A stretch of DNA of 64,000 nucleotides from Gimesia benthica (GCF_009720525.1 NZ_CP043930.1:7266001-7330000); one strand, 5' to 3'. Shown: positions 44,385-53,330, numbered from the stretch's first letter. Notes: generated by a model from the letters alone, not told the origin. Numbers and translations: made by a program.

Positions 44385-45027
44385 GATTGTGTTCCTTTTT
44401 TGTCGAGCCGATATGGGATTGATTCTGTTCTGGTTCTCCCTGCGCTCGGTCCGAATGTTATTGGGGCCGCCCCTACTTTGACTGAAACGGGAGTTCGTTG
44501 TTCTGTCTGTCAGTGATGCTCATCTTGTGGAAGGGCGCGCGGGGGTCAAGGGGGATTGTGCTCTGATTTCAGGGGAGGGGATGATGAGGTGTGGACGAGA
44601 TCGTTTTCAATTGCTTTGAAAGAGCTGCGAGATGATTTGAAATTGCGGGGCATAGATCGCACCGGTTCATTTTGTTCTGGTGAAGATCGGGAAAAATCGA
44701 CGACGATTCAGGTGAATGTGAGTGACTTGTGCGCTGTGTTCCGGTGCACGCATCATCCGCCTCGCGCGCGAAGCACAATTGCACAAGAATATGGTTCGGG
44801 AAGTGCGGATCAAGGTCAGTCTGAGCAGTGAATTCAGGTGTGCAAACCGGGAAGTTCAAACCTGTTCATACTGTGGTTCTGTCAGCTGGTAGGAGTTGAA
44901 GGATGTATTTTCAGGGGAAGAGTTTATGGAAATTTTATTCGCGAAAAATGTGTGAAGCAGTTATGATGGCCGTGTTAATAAATTATGAATCAGAATACGA
45001 ATTCGAAATAATGAAGGCGGGCCAGTC
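44385..45027. other. Intergenic region between divergent genes
   Basis: About 640 bases. Two overlapping frames (44556-44831 on plus and 44569-44859 on minus) have no known motif and opposite strands, so neither is supported. The right end (44930-45000) is AT-rich and probably contains the promoter of the phosphatase gene. Confidence 0.4.
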
Positions 45028-46221
45028 ATGCGAATTCTTGTCGGGTGGGATAATCCCCAGGAATGTGAGCTGATCTCCATGTATCTGGGGGTGAGTGATA
45101 ACGAAGTCAGGATCTGTGCGACGCCGGAGGAGTTTCTCCAGCAGGCAGCGACACAGGATGAATGGGACATCATTCTGATGTCGATTACGAGTCCTGATCC
45201 TCAGACGGCTTATGATAACTTTGAGCAGGTGCGGCAACAGCACCTGGATACGCCGATCGTGGGGGCGTGTCCAGGTCAGGATACGTTTCACCTTGCCCGT
45301 TTTCTGACGGCGGGGATGCGGGCTTATATCATCCGCGATGACGGCGGTGATTTCATGTTCCTGATGGAAGTGACGCTGGAAAGCGTGGTGAATTCGGTCA
45401 AAGCGGAACGCGAGCGGTTTGTGGCGGAGCGACTGCGCGAAGAGGTGGAGTCGGTGCGGAAGCTGCAGGAATCGATCATACCGACGAACATTCTATCCCC
45501 GGATCGATTTGATGTGACTGCGCGGTATGAATCTTCACAGATCCGCGTGTTTGGCGGACAGCCTGTGACGCTGGCCGGTGGCGACTATTACGATGTATTC
45601 ATGCTGGACGATGAGAATCTGGTGCTGCTGGTGGGGGACGCCTCGGGGCATGGGATGAAAGCCTGCATGTCGATCATGACGATGCATACGCTGGTGGGAA
45701 TGATCCGTTCGAACCGTTACCTGGATACCGCGGCGTTCGTGAAGGACGTGAATAATCGTTTGTGCGAACAGGCGATTGTGAATGATGATGGCGGCTTCAT
45801 TACGCTGCTGTACGGGATTCTGAATTCCCGGACGAATGAATTTCAATGGACGTCTGCAGGGGCGCCGATTCCGATTGTGCACGAGCTGGAAACGAACCAG
45901 ATTTATGAGCTCGGCACACTGGATGATGGCGGGTTGCCTCTGGGGATCGTTCCGGATGTGGATTACGACGTGCATACGTCAAAAATTCCGCCCGACAGTC
46001 GGCTGCTGATTTTTACCGACGGTCTGGCGGAAGCGTTTCCCGGCGAGAAGGAGCAGTTCGGCGAATTCGGCATTCCGGGAATCATGCAGTCACTGCAGGA
46101 ATCGCGTTCAACCTGCCTGGAGTCGGCGCTGGAGAATCTGTTTCGGGATTCGAATGCATTTACGGATGGTTCAGGAAGACATGACGACACATCTGTTGTG
46201 TTATTGGGACGAAAAAACTAG
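45028..46221 (+). CDS. SpoIIE-type PP2C phosphatase with degenerate receiver domain
   Basis: A 397-residue protein. Residues 1-115 look like a receiver (MRILVGWDN, WDIILMSITSPD, TPIVGACPG, AGMRAYIIRDD), but the phospho-acceptor Asp position is Ser (ILMSIT). A short coiled-coil (residues 125-150, AERERFVAERLREEVESVRKL) leads to a SpoIIE/RsbU phosphatase domain with all metal Asp motifs: LAGGDYYDVF, LVGDASGHGMKA, LIFTDGLAEAFPG, and GRHDDTSVVLLG. It likely dephosphorylates a Ser/Thr residue on an anti-sigma-factor antagonist or similar protein. No STAS or anti-sigma gene is adjacent. Ribosome site GAAGG is near the ATG. Confidence 0.9.
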   Translation: MRILVGWDNPQECELISMYLGVSDNEVRICATPEEFLQQAATQDEWDIILMSITSPDPQTAYDNFEQVRQQHLDTPIVGACPGQDTFHLARFLTAGMRAYIIRDDGGDFMFLMEVTLESVVNSVKAERERFVAERLREEVESVRKLQESIIPTNILSPDRFDVTARYESSQIRVFGGQPVTLAGGDYYDVFMLDDENLVLLVGDASGHGMKACMSIMTMHTLVGMIRSNRYLDTAAFVKDVNNRLCEQAIVNDDGGFITLLYGILNSRTNEFQWTSAGAPIPIVHELETNQIYELGTLDDGGLPLGIVPDVDYDVHTSKIPPDSRLLIFTDGLAEAFPGEKEQFGEFGIPGIMQSLQESRSTCLESALENLFRDSNAFTDGSGRHDDTSVVLLGRKN

Positions 46222-46290
46222 AGTTCTGATATTCGTCTCGCGCAACTGAATCGATCACCGTAAATTGACAGGTACAGGGAACGTATATCA

Positions 46291-47217
46291 ATGGCAGCTG
46301 ATGCAGAGCTGAATCTTTCATTTATCGAGAAAAAACTGGGGACCGTCGGGCGTATTGCCTACTATGCAGGACTCGTCGGGTTGTATAGCCTGATTCCGTT
46401 GATCAAGAATGATTTAGGCGCAATTGCCGGGGGCTTTTTAGAAGGTATTGGCGTACATCCTGAGCGAATTGTTGAGATTGAAGAGTTTGGTGACTTCTCT
46501 TCCAGCCTGCACGGGATCATCGGCCTGGTACTGGGTTTGCTGCTGGTCTTTCGGACGAACAGCTCCTATGCCCGCTGGTGGGAGGCCCGTAAGCTGTGGG
46601 GCAAGCTGGTTAACATCAGCCGCAATATGGCGATCAAATTTCGCGAGCTGACGAACTTCACCAAGCAGGAACTAAGAGAACTAGCAGATCTGCTTGTCGC
46701 GTTTCCGGAAGCGTTACGAGATCACCTGCGTGAGGATGACGACTTCTCGATGTTTCCGGAACTGGAACAGATCGATCCGCCTCCGCGTCACATCCCGGCG
46801 TACATTGCGGATCTGATTTACCGCAGAGTGATTGGCTGGAAGCGTTCGGGGATAATTGATGGCGACGAGCTGCGAATCATCGATTCCGAGACTCGGGAAC
46901 TGATGGAGATCTGTGGGGCGTGTGAGCGGATTCGTCGTACGCGTTTGTCTCCCTCGTACCGGACATTCGTCAGACACTGTATTACGCTTTACCTGTTAAC
47001 GCTGCCCTGGGGACTGGTAGCAGACTTCAGGTTGTGGACCGTGCCGATGACAGTGATCATGGCTTACTTCATGATCGGGATCGAGGTGATCGCGCATTCG
47101 GTTGAAGAACCGTTCGGTCTGGATGAAGACGACCTGGATCTGGATGGTCTGTGTATTACGATCCGTTCGACGGTGAATGAAATTCTGGACCGGTTCGGTA
47201 AGCAGGAACAGGCATAG
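46291..47217 (+). CDS. Bestrophin-like ion channel protein
   Basis: A 308-residue integral membrane protein of the bestrophin family, which forms pentameric anion or cation channels. The first segment is GRIAYYAGLVGLYSLIPLI. The family signature is LVFRTNSSYARWWEARKLWGKLVNISRNMAI (split over residues 85-115). The C-terminal part has FVRHCITLYLLTLPWGLV and AYFMIGIEVIAHSVEEPFGLDEDDLDLDGLC, with the EEPFG motif typical of bestrophins and an acidic cluster. It is 69 bases after the phosphatase gene and could be co-transcribed. Ion selectivity is unknown. A hairpin follows. Confidence 0.92.
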   Translation: MAADAELNLSFIEKKLGTVGRIAYYAGLVGLYSLIPLIKNDLGAIAGGFLEGIGVHPERIVEIEEFGDFSSSLHGIIGLVLGLLLVFRTNSSYARWWEARKLWGKLVNISRNMAIKFRELTNFTKQELRELADLLVAFPEALRDHLREDDDFSMFPELEQIDPPPRHIPAYIADLIYRRVIGWKRSGIIDGDELRIIDSETRELMEICGACERIRRTRLSPSYRTFVRHCITLYLLTLPWGLVADFRLWTVPMTVIMAYFMIGIEVIAHSVEEPFGLDEDDLDLDGLCITIRSTVNEILDRFGKQEQA

Positions 47218-47257
47218 TTCAGGACTACGGATTGTTCACAAATGAACCTGGAAGAAT

Positions 47258-47293
47258 ACAGGCTGGTGCGGTTTGACCGTGTCAGCCTGTTTT
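47258..47293. terminator. Terminator between bestrophin and DUF695-like genes
   Basis: ACAGGCTG at 47258-47265 pairs with CAGCCTGT at 47283-47290, with an inner CGGT/ACCG stem and a TTT tail on the plus strand. It lies between two convergent genes and overlaps the stop of the minus-strand one. Confidence 0.7.
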
Positions 47294-47735
47294 AGTTGCT
47301 TTTCCTGACTTGCTGCATGAAATCAGAATAAGCGTGCCAGTCGGGGTCGTGCTGGGAGTGAATCTGGATCGGCAGCGTGGGGAGTTCTTCCACCGCTTTG
47401 TTGAAGACGGCGAGAGCCTCTTCCTCGTTCCGAACGTACCACTGCCAGTGACAGACCTGGTTCCCCGTGATGAGCATCGTGAGGTGACCCAGGCCGTTTT
47501 CCCCCCAGAGGTTGACGAGCAGTTCTTCGAAGTGGCTCATCTGTTCCCGATCGAGGGGACCGGGGAGCTTACTTTCGTTGGCTGACTGGTAAGGCCAGAC
47601 AATCTCCACACGGTCCGGATATTCGCTGGTCTTGATGCCCAGCGGGACGTGGGGGAGCAGACGAAACAGTACGGTCACGCCTTCTTCGACTGCGGTTGCA
47701 GTGAGCCATTCCTGTTCGGGTGGCTGCTCGTTCAA
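47292..47735 (-). CDS. DUF695-like small protein
   Basis: A 147-residue soluble protein. Recognisable parts are HVPLGIKTSEYPDRVEIVWPY, the helix DREQMSHFEELLVNLWGENGLGHL, then TMLITGNQVCHWQWYVRNEEEALAVFNKAV and HDPDWHAYSDF near the end, a layout like DUF695 proteins. The function is unknown. The gene starts at 47735 and overlaps the stop of the symporter gene by four bases, so it is translationally coupled to it and belongs to that operon. Confidence 0.75.
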   Translation of the reverse strand: MNEQPPEQEWLTATAVEEGVTVLFRLLPHVPLGIKTSEYPDRVEIVWPYQSANESKLPGPLDREQMSHFEELLVNLWGENGLGHLTMLITGNQVCHWQWYVRNEEEALAVFNKAVEELPTLPIQIHSQHDPDWHAYSDFMQQVRKSN

Positions 47736-49687
47736 CTGGCTGCCTCCTCTGATTTAGGCTGTGTCAGCAGGGAGACGATGATCAGTGTCAGGAAGCCGAG
47801 CGGAATCGTCACCAGGCCAGGCTGGCTGAAGGGGACGATAGCGTCTTCGGGTTTGAGTCCATAGATGCCTTTATAGGAATCGGCACTGAGAAGAATCCAG
47901 GCGAGCGAAGAAATCATGCCGACAAAGATCGCGACGGTGATACCCTGCTTGGTGGTTTTGGGCCAGAAGAGCAGCATCACCAGGGCGGGCAGGTTCGCGG
48001 ACGCAGCCACGCTGAAGGCCCAGCCGACAAGGTAATTCACGTTGAATTCCTTGAAGAGAATCCCGAGGACGATCGCGATCAGACCGACGACGACCGACGC
48101 GATTTTAGCGATCCGCACTTTGGCGAAGTCGTTCATTTCAATTTTCATGAAACTCGACATCAGGTCGTGCACGACCGCACCACTGGAAGCGATGATCAGT
48201 CCGCTGACGGTTCCCAGCACGGTGGTAAAAGCGATTGCAGAGATGATCGCGAAGAGCCAGTCGCTGATGCTCTTGGCGAGCAGAGGAGCGGCCATATTGG
48301 AGTTGGTGACATCCATGGCACCGCTGGTCATGGCTCCGAGACCCATGAAGAGCGTGAGAATATAGAAATAGCCGATGCTCCCGATACCGACGATGGTACT
48401 CTTACGGGCGCTGGCCTGGTCTTTCACGGTGTAGTAACGAATGAGAATGTGCGGCAGCGAGGCGGTTCCGCAGAACAGGGCCAGCATCAGCGAGAGGAAG
48501 TTGAGCTTACCTTTCAGATCGGAACCCCGGATCCCGGCGAACTTGGGATGGTTGCCCGGACTGAGAACTTTCTCGCCTGAGGTTGGCTTGGGGAAGTAGA
48601 TCGTCAGGTCTGCGCCGTCTTTCAGTTTGATGGTATCGGAGCCCCAGAGGATCACTTCACTTTTGCTGAGCGTGCTGAAGAACTCGGTGAGCCCCAGTGG
48701 ACCGGTTTCCTTTTTGTCATCCGGCAGCTTGCTGATGCGGCCGACCGGGTAGAAGTCGGTTTCCCCTTCGCCGGTTCCCTGCGGGAGGCCGTTGATGATG
48801 ATCTTGCCGTCCGCTGTTTTTTCCTTGTATTGTGTTTCCGAGAGGAAGTACTGCTGCTCCGCGTTTTGAGTCAGTTTCCAGAAGGATATTTTATCGGCGC
48901 GGGTCAGCTGCAGGTAGCCTTTGTCTTTCCAGGGGCCTTCGTTGAGCGGGGTCAGGGAGTCCTGTTCGGTCAGGCCGAGTTCATTGTTCCAGAGTTCAAT
49001 GTCATCGCTGGCCGCGGGGCCGAGGATTTCGAACTGGTGCGTCGATTTCCCGTTATTCACCGGATCGGTAGAGAAACCGCGCTGCAGAATCAGGACGGTG
49101 AGCAGGGTACTGAAGACAACGAGCAGCGAGCCTTTCAGGAACTGGACGTAGGTGGTGCTGACCATGCCGGCGGTCACGACGATGATGATCACGATCGTTC
49201 CGACCAGCAGCACGCCGACGTAGTGCGGAAAGCCGAGCAGGGGAGTGATCAGTGCACCGGCGCCGACCATCTGAGGAATCAGATAGAAGATACTGACGGC
49301 CAGGGTACTGATAGCGGCAGCCAGTTTAATCCCCCGCGACTGGAAGCGGCTGTCGAGGGCATCGGCAAAGGTGAAACGTCCCATGCGTTTTAGTGGTTCC
49401 GCGATCACGAACAAGGCGACGATCCAGCCAGCCAGGTAACCGATGGAATACAGGAAGCCATCGTAACCGTAGAAGGCGATCATCCCGCAGATTCCCAGAA
49501 AGGAAGCGGCGGAGAGGTAGTCACCAGCGAAGGCGACGCCGTTAATGAACCAGTGAATGCCACCCGAGGCAGCGAAGTATCCCTTGGCCGATTTCGCTTT
49601 CGCACCGAGCCAGAAACTGAGTCCGAGAGTAATGGCGACGATCACACCAAAGACGAGGACCGCCATCAGAGAGGGTTCGTAAAGCAT
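47732..49687 (-). CDS. Na+/solute symporter, acetate permease-like (SSS family)
   Basis: A 651-residue transporter of the sodium/solute symporter family, closest in form to ActP and the VC_2705 type. The family motifs are SFWLGAKAKSAKGYFAASGGIHWFINGVAFAGDYLSAASFLG-type sequence (residues 20-65), YSIGYLAGWIVALFVIAEPL, and GLIIASSGAVVHDL. A hydrophilic insert of about 170 residues (about 205-385) splits the membrane core and is expected outside. It ends at SPGNHPKFAG before the next helices. ActP-like symporters take up acetate and related short acids. The start overlaps the upstream DUF485 gene (TAATG), which is the classic yjcH-actP arrangement. Confidence 0.92.
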   Translation of the reverse strand: MLYEPSLMAVLVFGVIVAITLGLSFWLGAKAKSAKGYFAASGGIHWFINGVAFAGDYLSAASFLGICGMIAFYGYDGFLYSIGYLAGWIVALFVIAEPLKRMGRFTFADALDSRFQSRGIKLAAAISTLAVSIFYLIPQMVGAGALITPLLGFPHYVGVLLVGTIVIIIVVTAGMVSTTYVQFLKGSLLVVFSTLLTVLILQRGFSTDPVNNGKSTHQFEILGPAASDDIELWNNELGLTEQDSLTPLNEGPWKDKGYLQLTRADKISFWKLTQNAEQQYFLSETQYKEKTADGKIIINGLPQGTGEGETDFYPVGRISKLPDDKKETGPLGLTEFFSTLSKSEVILWGSDTIKLKDGADLTIYFPKPTSGEKVLSPGNHPKFAGIRGSDLKGKLNFLSLMLALFCGTASLPHILIRYYTVKDQASARKSTIVGIGSIGYFYILTLFMGLGAMTSGAMDVTNSNMAAPLLAKSISDWLFAIISAIAFTTVLGTVSGLIIASSGAVVHDLMSSFMKIEMNDFAKVRIAKIASVVVGLIAIVLGILFKEFNVNYLVGWAFSVAASANLPALVMLLFWPKTTKQGITVAIFVGMISSLAWILLSADSYKGIYGLKPEDAIVPFSQPGLVTIPLGFLTLIIVSLLTQPKSEEAAS

Positions 49688-49989
49688 TATGCGTCCTCCT
49701 GATTGCTGGAACCAGAGGAGGCAACATCATTGCGGCACATCCAGCCATAGATGATGGCGAGCACAAAGGCGGCGATGATCAGCGTGAAGCCGTAGACGAT
49801 GGCCAGGTTGAGTCCGGCGAAGACCACAACTTCCATTTTGGCTGGTGAGAACGTATTCAGAAATACGAAACCGCCATACAGCAACAGATAAACGGTGAAC
49901 AGGATTAAGCCCAGTCGCGTATTACGAGAGATCGTCTCGTGGTTTTCCTGTTCTCCCGGCTCATTCGGGCCGTGATCAAAACCTGCCAT
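49687..49989 (-). CDS. DUF485 membrane protein (YjcH-like)
   Basis: A 100-residue protein with two transmembrane helices (GLILFTVYLLLYGGFVFLN and FTLIIAAFVLAIIYGWMC). The central VVVFAGLNLAIVYGF matches DUF485. It lies directly before the symporter gene with a one-base overlap (TAATG), as in acetate permease operons, and likely supports folding or assembly of the symporter. Confidence 0.88.
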   Translation of the reverse strand: MAGFDHGPNEPGEQENHETISRNTRLGLILFTVYLLLYGGFVFLNTFSPAKMEVVVFAGLNLAIVYGFTLIIAAFVLAIIYGWMCRNDVASSGSSNQEDA

Positions 49990-50186
49990 AAGAAGTAAAC
50001 CCTTTGAGTTGAACGCTATAATCGGGGTTGATCAGTCAGAAGTGTCAGATCAGATATTAAAATAAGGAAAGCCTATTCAACCCGGAATCGGGCGTGGAAT
50101 CAACTGTCATCGGAGACGAGGGACAAAGAAATGAGAATCTACTGTTAATTTTCGGGGGGATTCGCGACGACGTCTGTCCGTCTGTT

Positions 50187-50585
50187 TCAGGGATTGACGC
50201 CTGGGGGAAGGGGCAGAAAATGTTTTCGATTCGCTGCCAGTTTTTTGGGGCCAATACCTTTGACCTGCAGCAGATCATCAATTGAGCGAAAAGGGCCGTG
50301 TACCTCGCGATAGTCAACAATGCGCCTGGCTAAAACGGGTCCGATCTGCTTGAGCTGGGCAAATTCCACCCAGGTTGCCTGATTGATATCGAGCTGATAA
50401 TCGTAAGGCAGCGGTGTCTGTTTCTCAATTTCGAGTGGCTCAGTTCCCCAGCGGGACAGTCGCGCCAGATGCAGGAGTGACAGGCAGAGAATCACAATCA
50501 GCAGTACACCTAAAAAGTACTGATCGCTCCGGTGCAGACCCAGAAAGGTCTGCGGAGTTGATTCATCCGGTGTCTGGTTTTCCAT
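50187..50585 (-). CDS. Helix-hairpin-helix protein, ComEA-like
   Basis: A 132-residue protein. One transmembrane helix lies near residues 22-40 (FLGVLLIVILCLSLLHLARL). The C-terminal part carries ComEA-type helix-hairpin-helix repeats: DINQATWVEFAQLKQIGPVLARRIVDYREVHG and FRSIDDLLQVKGIGPKKL, split over residues 70-125, which bind DNA without sequence preference. In ComEA the protein captures DNA in the periplasm during competence; here this role is inferred. The start at 50585 is chosen because the longer frame (50669) adds a non-family extension. Confidence 0.85.
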   Translation of the reverse strand: MENQTPDESTPQTFLGLHRSDQYFLGVLLIVILCLSLLHLARLSRWGTEPLEIEKQTPLPYDYQLDINQATWVEFAQLKQIGPVLARRIVDYREVHGPFRSIDDLLQVKGIGPKKLAANRKHFLPLPPGVNP

Positions 50586-50738
50586 CCGCAGGTTGCCTGA
50601 ATCTAGGATGCTGTTGGGACTGGTAGTTAGTTCATGGGGAATCAACGGGAAAAAAGTCGGTACACACATCCGTTGTAAGTCTTTGTGGGCGAATATTATG
50701 TGTCAGTGCAATCTCTGCACAGAACTGCCGACTTCTAT

Positions 50739-50767
50739 TTGACCTGATCTCCCGTTATCCATAGAAT
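50739..50767 (+). promoter_or_regulatory. Candidate sigma-70 promoter
   Basis: TTGACC at 50739-50744 and TAGAAT at 50762-50767 with a 17-base spacer, about 95 bases before the start of the alpha/beta hydrolase gene. Confidence 0.55.
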
Positions 50768-50862
50768 GCATTGAATAAGAACCTGTCTTTTGAATCGCGA
50801 GAACAACTGTTTACGTTCAGTTTACAGTTACAACAAGATAATTCCAACGCCGAGGGGGTCCT

Positions 50863-51834
50863 GTGAGAATGTCATTCGTCAGCATGCAACATGGTCAATG
50901 GAAGCGTTCGCTCTTTACGTTTCTCTCAATGGTACTCCTGACTTCCAGTGCAGTGTTCGCGCAGAGTAAGGATGTTAAAGGCCCCCCGAAGCCGCAGGAG
51001 TTAACCCTGTCTTCGCAGGGAGGCTGGCCGATTGCGATTACTTATTATGAATCGAGTAACGCAGCGGATTCACCGGTCGTCGTTCTGTTGCACGGTAAGG
51101 GGGGCAGCAAGCGGGCCTGGGACAACGGGTTTGCTCCGGTCCTGCAGAAGAATGGCTACGCGGTTGTATCTGTCGACCTGCGTAAGCATGGAAAGAGCCA
51201 GCCGAATGCTCCCGGTGGAGGTAACCAGAATCAGAAGGGGGGCAGAGGAGATAATCTTTCTGCACTGGATTACAAAGCGATGGTCGTGTTCGACATGGAA
51301 ACCATCTGGAAATTTCTGTTCGACGAACACCAGAAAAAGCACCTCAATATGCAGAAGACAGCCATCATTGCTTCTGATATGAGTGTACCGATTGCTTTGA
51401 ACTACGCGTTACTGGACTGGGGCAAAGTACCCTATGATGACGCCCCCGTGCTGGCAGCTAAGACTCCCAAAGGTCAGACCGTACGGGCGCTGGTACTGAT
51501 TTCACCTGAATCCCGCGTCAAAGGGCTGACTTCTTCACAACCTTCCGTGAGTTTGAAAGAACCTCTTTTCGGTATCAGTTTCTTTGTCTGCAGCAGTTCA
51601 GGTGATTCCTACGATCGCAATTATACAGAGAAGCTCTTTTCGCAACTGACCTCGGCTGCGAATTCCAAGGGGAGAATGTACAAGGAATCTTACCCTGGAA
51701 AGCTGAGAGGTACCGACATGCTGGGGAAACGGCTGGGTCTGGAAGTCGATATTCTCAAGTTCCTGGATGCCCACCTGAAAAAGCTTCCCGGTGACTGGTC
51801 TGATCGTCGTCCCCGGTATGATCGAGATGAGTAG
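50863..51834 (+). CDS. Secreted alpha/beta hydrolase-like protein with atypical nucleophile
   Basis: A 323-residue protein with a signal peptide (hydrophobic FTFLSMVLLTSSAVFA, ending near residue 33). The fold is visible from VVVLLHGKGGSKRAWDNGFAPVLQKNGYAVVSVDLRKHGKS-type sequence (residues 70-110), which gives the oxyanion-hole HGKGG. At the nucleophile elbow, where G-x-S-x-G is expected, the sequence is A-S-D-M-S (TAIIASDMSVPIAL), which places Asp at the usual Ser position. GLGLEVDILKFLDAHL ends the protein. It could use Asp as dehalogenases do, or be inactive. GAGGGGG lies five bases before the GTG start at 50863; an ATG lies two codons later. Confidence 0.82.
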   Translation: MRMSFVSMQHGQWKRSLFTFLSMVLLTSSAVFAQSKDVKGPPKPQELTLSSQGGWPIAITYYESSNAADSPVVVLLHGKGGSKRAWDNGFAPVLQKNGYAVVSVDLRKHGKSQPNAPGGGNQNQKGGRGDNLSALDYKAMVVFDMETIWKFLFDEHQKKHLNMQKTAIIASDMSVPIALNYALLDWGKVPYDDAPVLAAKTPKGQTVRALVLISPESRVKGLTSSQPSVSLKEPLFGISFFVCSSSGDSYDRNYTEKLFSQLTSAANSKGRMYKESYPGKLRGTDMLGKRLGLEVDILKFLDAHLKKLPGDWSDRRPRYDRDE

Positions 51835-51909
51835 AGTTTGAGCAGTAATGCAGGTCGTGGGAGAAATCTCCGACCACAATTTAATGTTCAACCAGATAGA
51901 GATGTTCCC

Positions 51910-51939
51910 AGGCTGCCTGTTTTCAGGCAGCCTTTTTTT
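51910..51939 (+). terminator. Strong rho-independent terminator
   Basis: A 10-base-pair perfect stem (AGGCTGCCTG at 51910-51919 with CAGGCAGCCT at 51924-51933), TTTT loop, then seven Ts. It terminates the hydrolase gene and its right arm also encodes the last codons of the convergent minus-strand gene. Confidence 0.9.
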
Positions 51940-52846
51940 GTGGGAGCGAAAGGACGTCTGATTCCTCGATTTCCGAATCTTCGTCCAGTGAGTTGACCGC
52001 GATTCGCTCTGAGAGCAGAGTCATTTCGGCTCGAATTGCTTCCACTTCATGCTCTTTTTCGATGAGCAGTTCTTCCAGACGGGCGATCCGTTTTTCCGGG
52101 TTGCGATGCAGGAACCGGTTCACGATTTCCAGTATCAGCAGGGCCCGGTAGAGTTTTATCACCAGGCTTTTCAGGCGGAAGATCCGTGCAGAGCGTGCGA
52201 GTTGCTGAAGTCGCAGCAGTTTACTGGTGGTCGTGAAAAATCGCAGAAACGCGACCATGGGCAGGCAGATGACTGCCAGATCGATCCAGTGTTTACGGCA
52301 ATAATCCAGTCTTTTCTGCTCGATGGAAATCATGATAATGAATTCGAGTGTGAAGGCGAACCAGATGAATCCGGTTGCGATCGCGGTCAGGTCGGCCAGC
52401 ATGGGGCTGGCCTGAATCTGTTCCGACCAGTAGTGTTCGGCGGCAAACAGAGGTAAGACGAGCAGCGCGATCAACAGCATGGGGGCGGAAAAAGTTTTGC
52501 GAACTCGTTTACAGAACTGTTTATCAACTTCTCTCCAGGCGAGTAGCGGAAACCAGATCGCACGACCGCTCATCTGGTCGCGGGCTGTAATGCGGAGAGG
52601 AGGAACCAGGCAGTAGAGCAGATTCAGTTTCCAGCGGGGACTTCCCAGTGCGAGGTGCACCATGGCTTCAATTACGAAGCAGGGATAGAGCAGGAACAGA
52701 CTCCACTCGCAGATTAAGAGTGGGATTCCCTCTGACTCCAGATTCTTCAGGTGCAGAAAGCCGGCGAAAAAGGCCAGGAACAGAATTGAAACCGTAAACA
52801 TGGGGGCGGTTGCAAACTGATCGACTTTTTTGGTGTACCGGTTCAT
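51923..52846 (-). CDS. Voltage-sensor-like membrane protein without a pore
   Basis: A 307-residue membrane protein. Five hydrophobic segments are FTVSILFLAFFAGFLHL, LLICEWSLFLLYPCFVIEAMVHL, APMLLIALLVLPLFAAEHYW, TAIATGFIWFAFTLEFIIMISI and WIDLAVICLPMVAFLRFF. After the last, an Arg/Lys-spaced helix (KLLRLQQLARSARIFRLK) resembles the S4 helix of voltage-gated channels. There is no selectivity-filter motif (such as TxGYG), so it is not a complete K+ channel. A C-terminal coiled-coil follows (RIARLEELLIEKEHEVEAIRAEM, split over residues 250-280). It may be a voltage-sensor or regulatory protein; the family is uncertain. Its stop lies inside a terminator hairpin. Confidence 0.72.
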   Translation of the reverse strand: MNRYTKKVDQFATAPMFTVSILFLAFFAGFLHLKNLESEGIPLLICEWSLFLLYPCFVIEAMVHLALGSPRWKLNLLYCLVPPLRITARDQMSGRAIWFPLLAWREVDKQFCKRVRKTFSAPMLLIALLVLPLFAAEHYWSEQIQASPMLADLTAIATGFIWFAFTLEFIIMISIEQKRLDYCRKHWIDLAVICLPMVAFLRFFTTTSKLLRLQQLARSARIFRLKSLVIKLYRALLILEIVNRFLHRNPEKRIARLEELLIEKEHEVEAIRAEMTLLSERIAVNSLDEDSEIEESDVLSLPQKKAA

Positions 52847-53330
52847 CGTTTAAATCGCTCTGACAGATAGAACAATGGCTGGTGAATTTCGTGAGGGGAA
52901 GCGGCTTTATATTGGATATCGGCAGAAGCGCCTATTCAGAATAATCCGAACAGGCCTCATCCTGATTTGAAGTGCAAAATCAAAATGATAACATTCGATT
53001 CAAGTTTCGGTTCGAATATATACTGGTCAGGTAGATTAGATTGCATCTGATGCCGTTAAAGTTTGCGCAGTTGAAGAATGGATCTGGTGTGTCAGTCTGA
53101 TTTGTAGTTATTGTATCGTAATTGTTACATTTCAGGACGGCTCTGTGATGCGTAAATGATACTTCCCTTTTGTGGGTAAATGTTGTAAGTGTCTGTTATT
53201 ATTGTTGATATATGTTGTTGTGTCTGTTGGTGTAGGGGGAATGGCACGGCGAATGCATTAGTGGAAAGTTACCACGAGGTGGTTTAAATGACATCAGTTT
53301 AATGACTTTCACGAATGTGGAGAAATCGCA
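52847..53330. other. AT-rich intergenic region upstream of Cys/Gly-rich protein gene
   Basis: About 480 bases, much richer in A+T than the surroundings. A weak TTGTAA-(17)-TGATAT pair lies near 53184-53212. No frame of note. It likely carries the divergent promoters of the membrane protein and the small secreted protein. Confidence 0.4.

Noticed and set aside
44556..44859. Overlapping opposite frames of 91 and 96 codons in a gene-poor region
   Set aside because: Neither has a ribosome site, domain or codon pattern like its neighbours.
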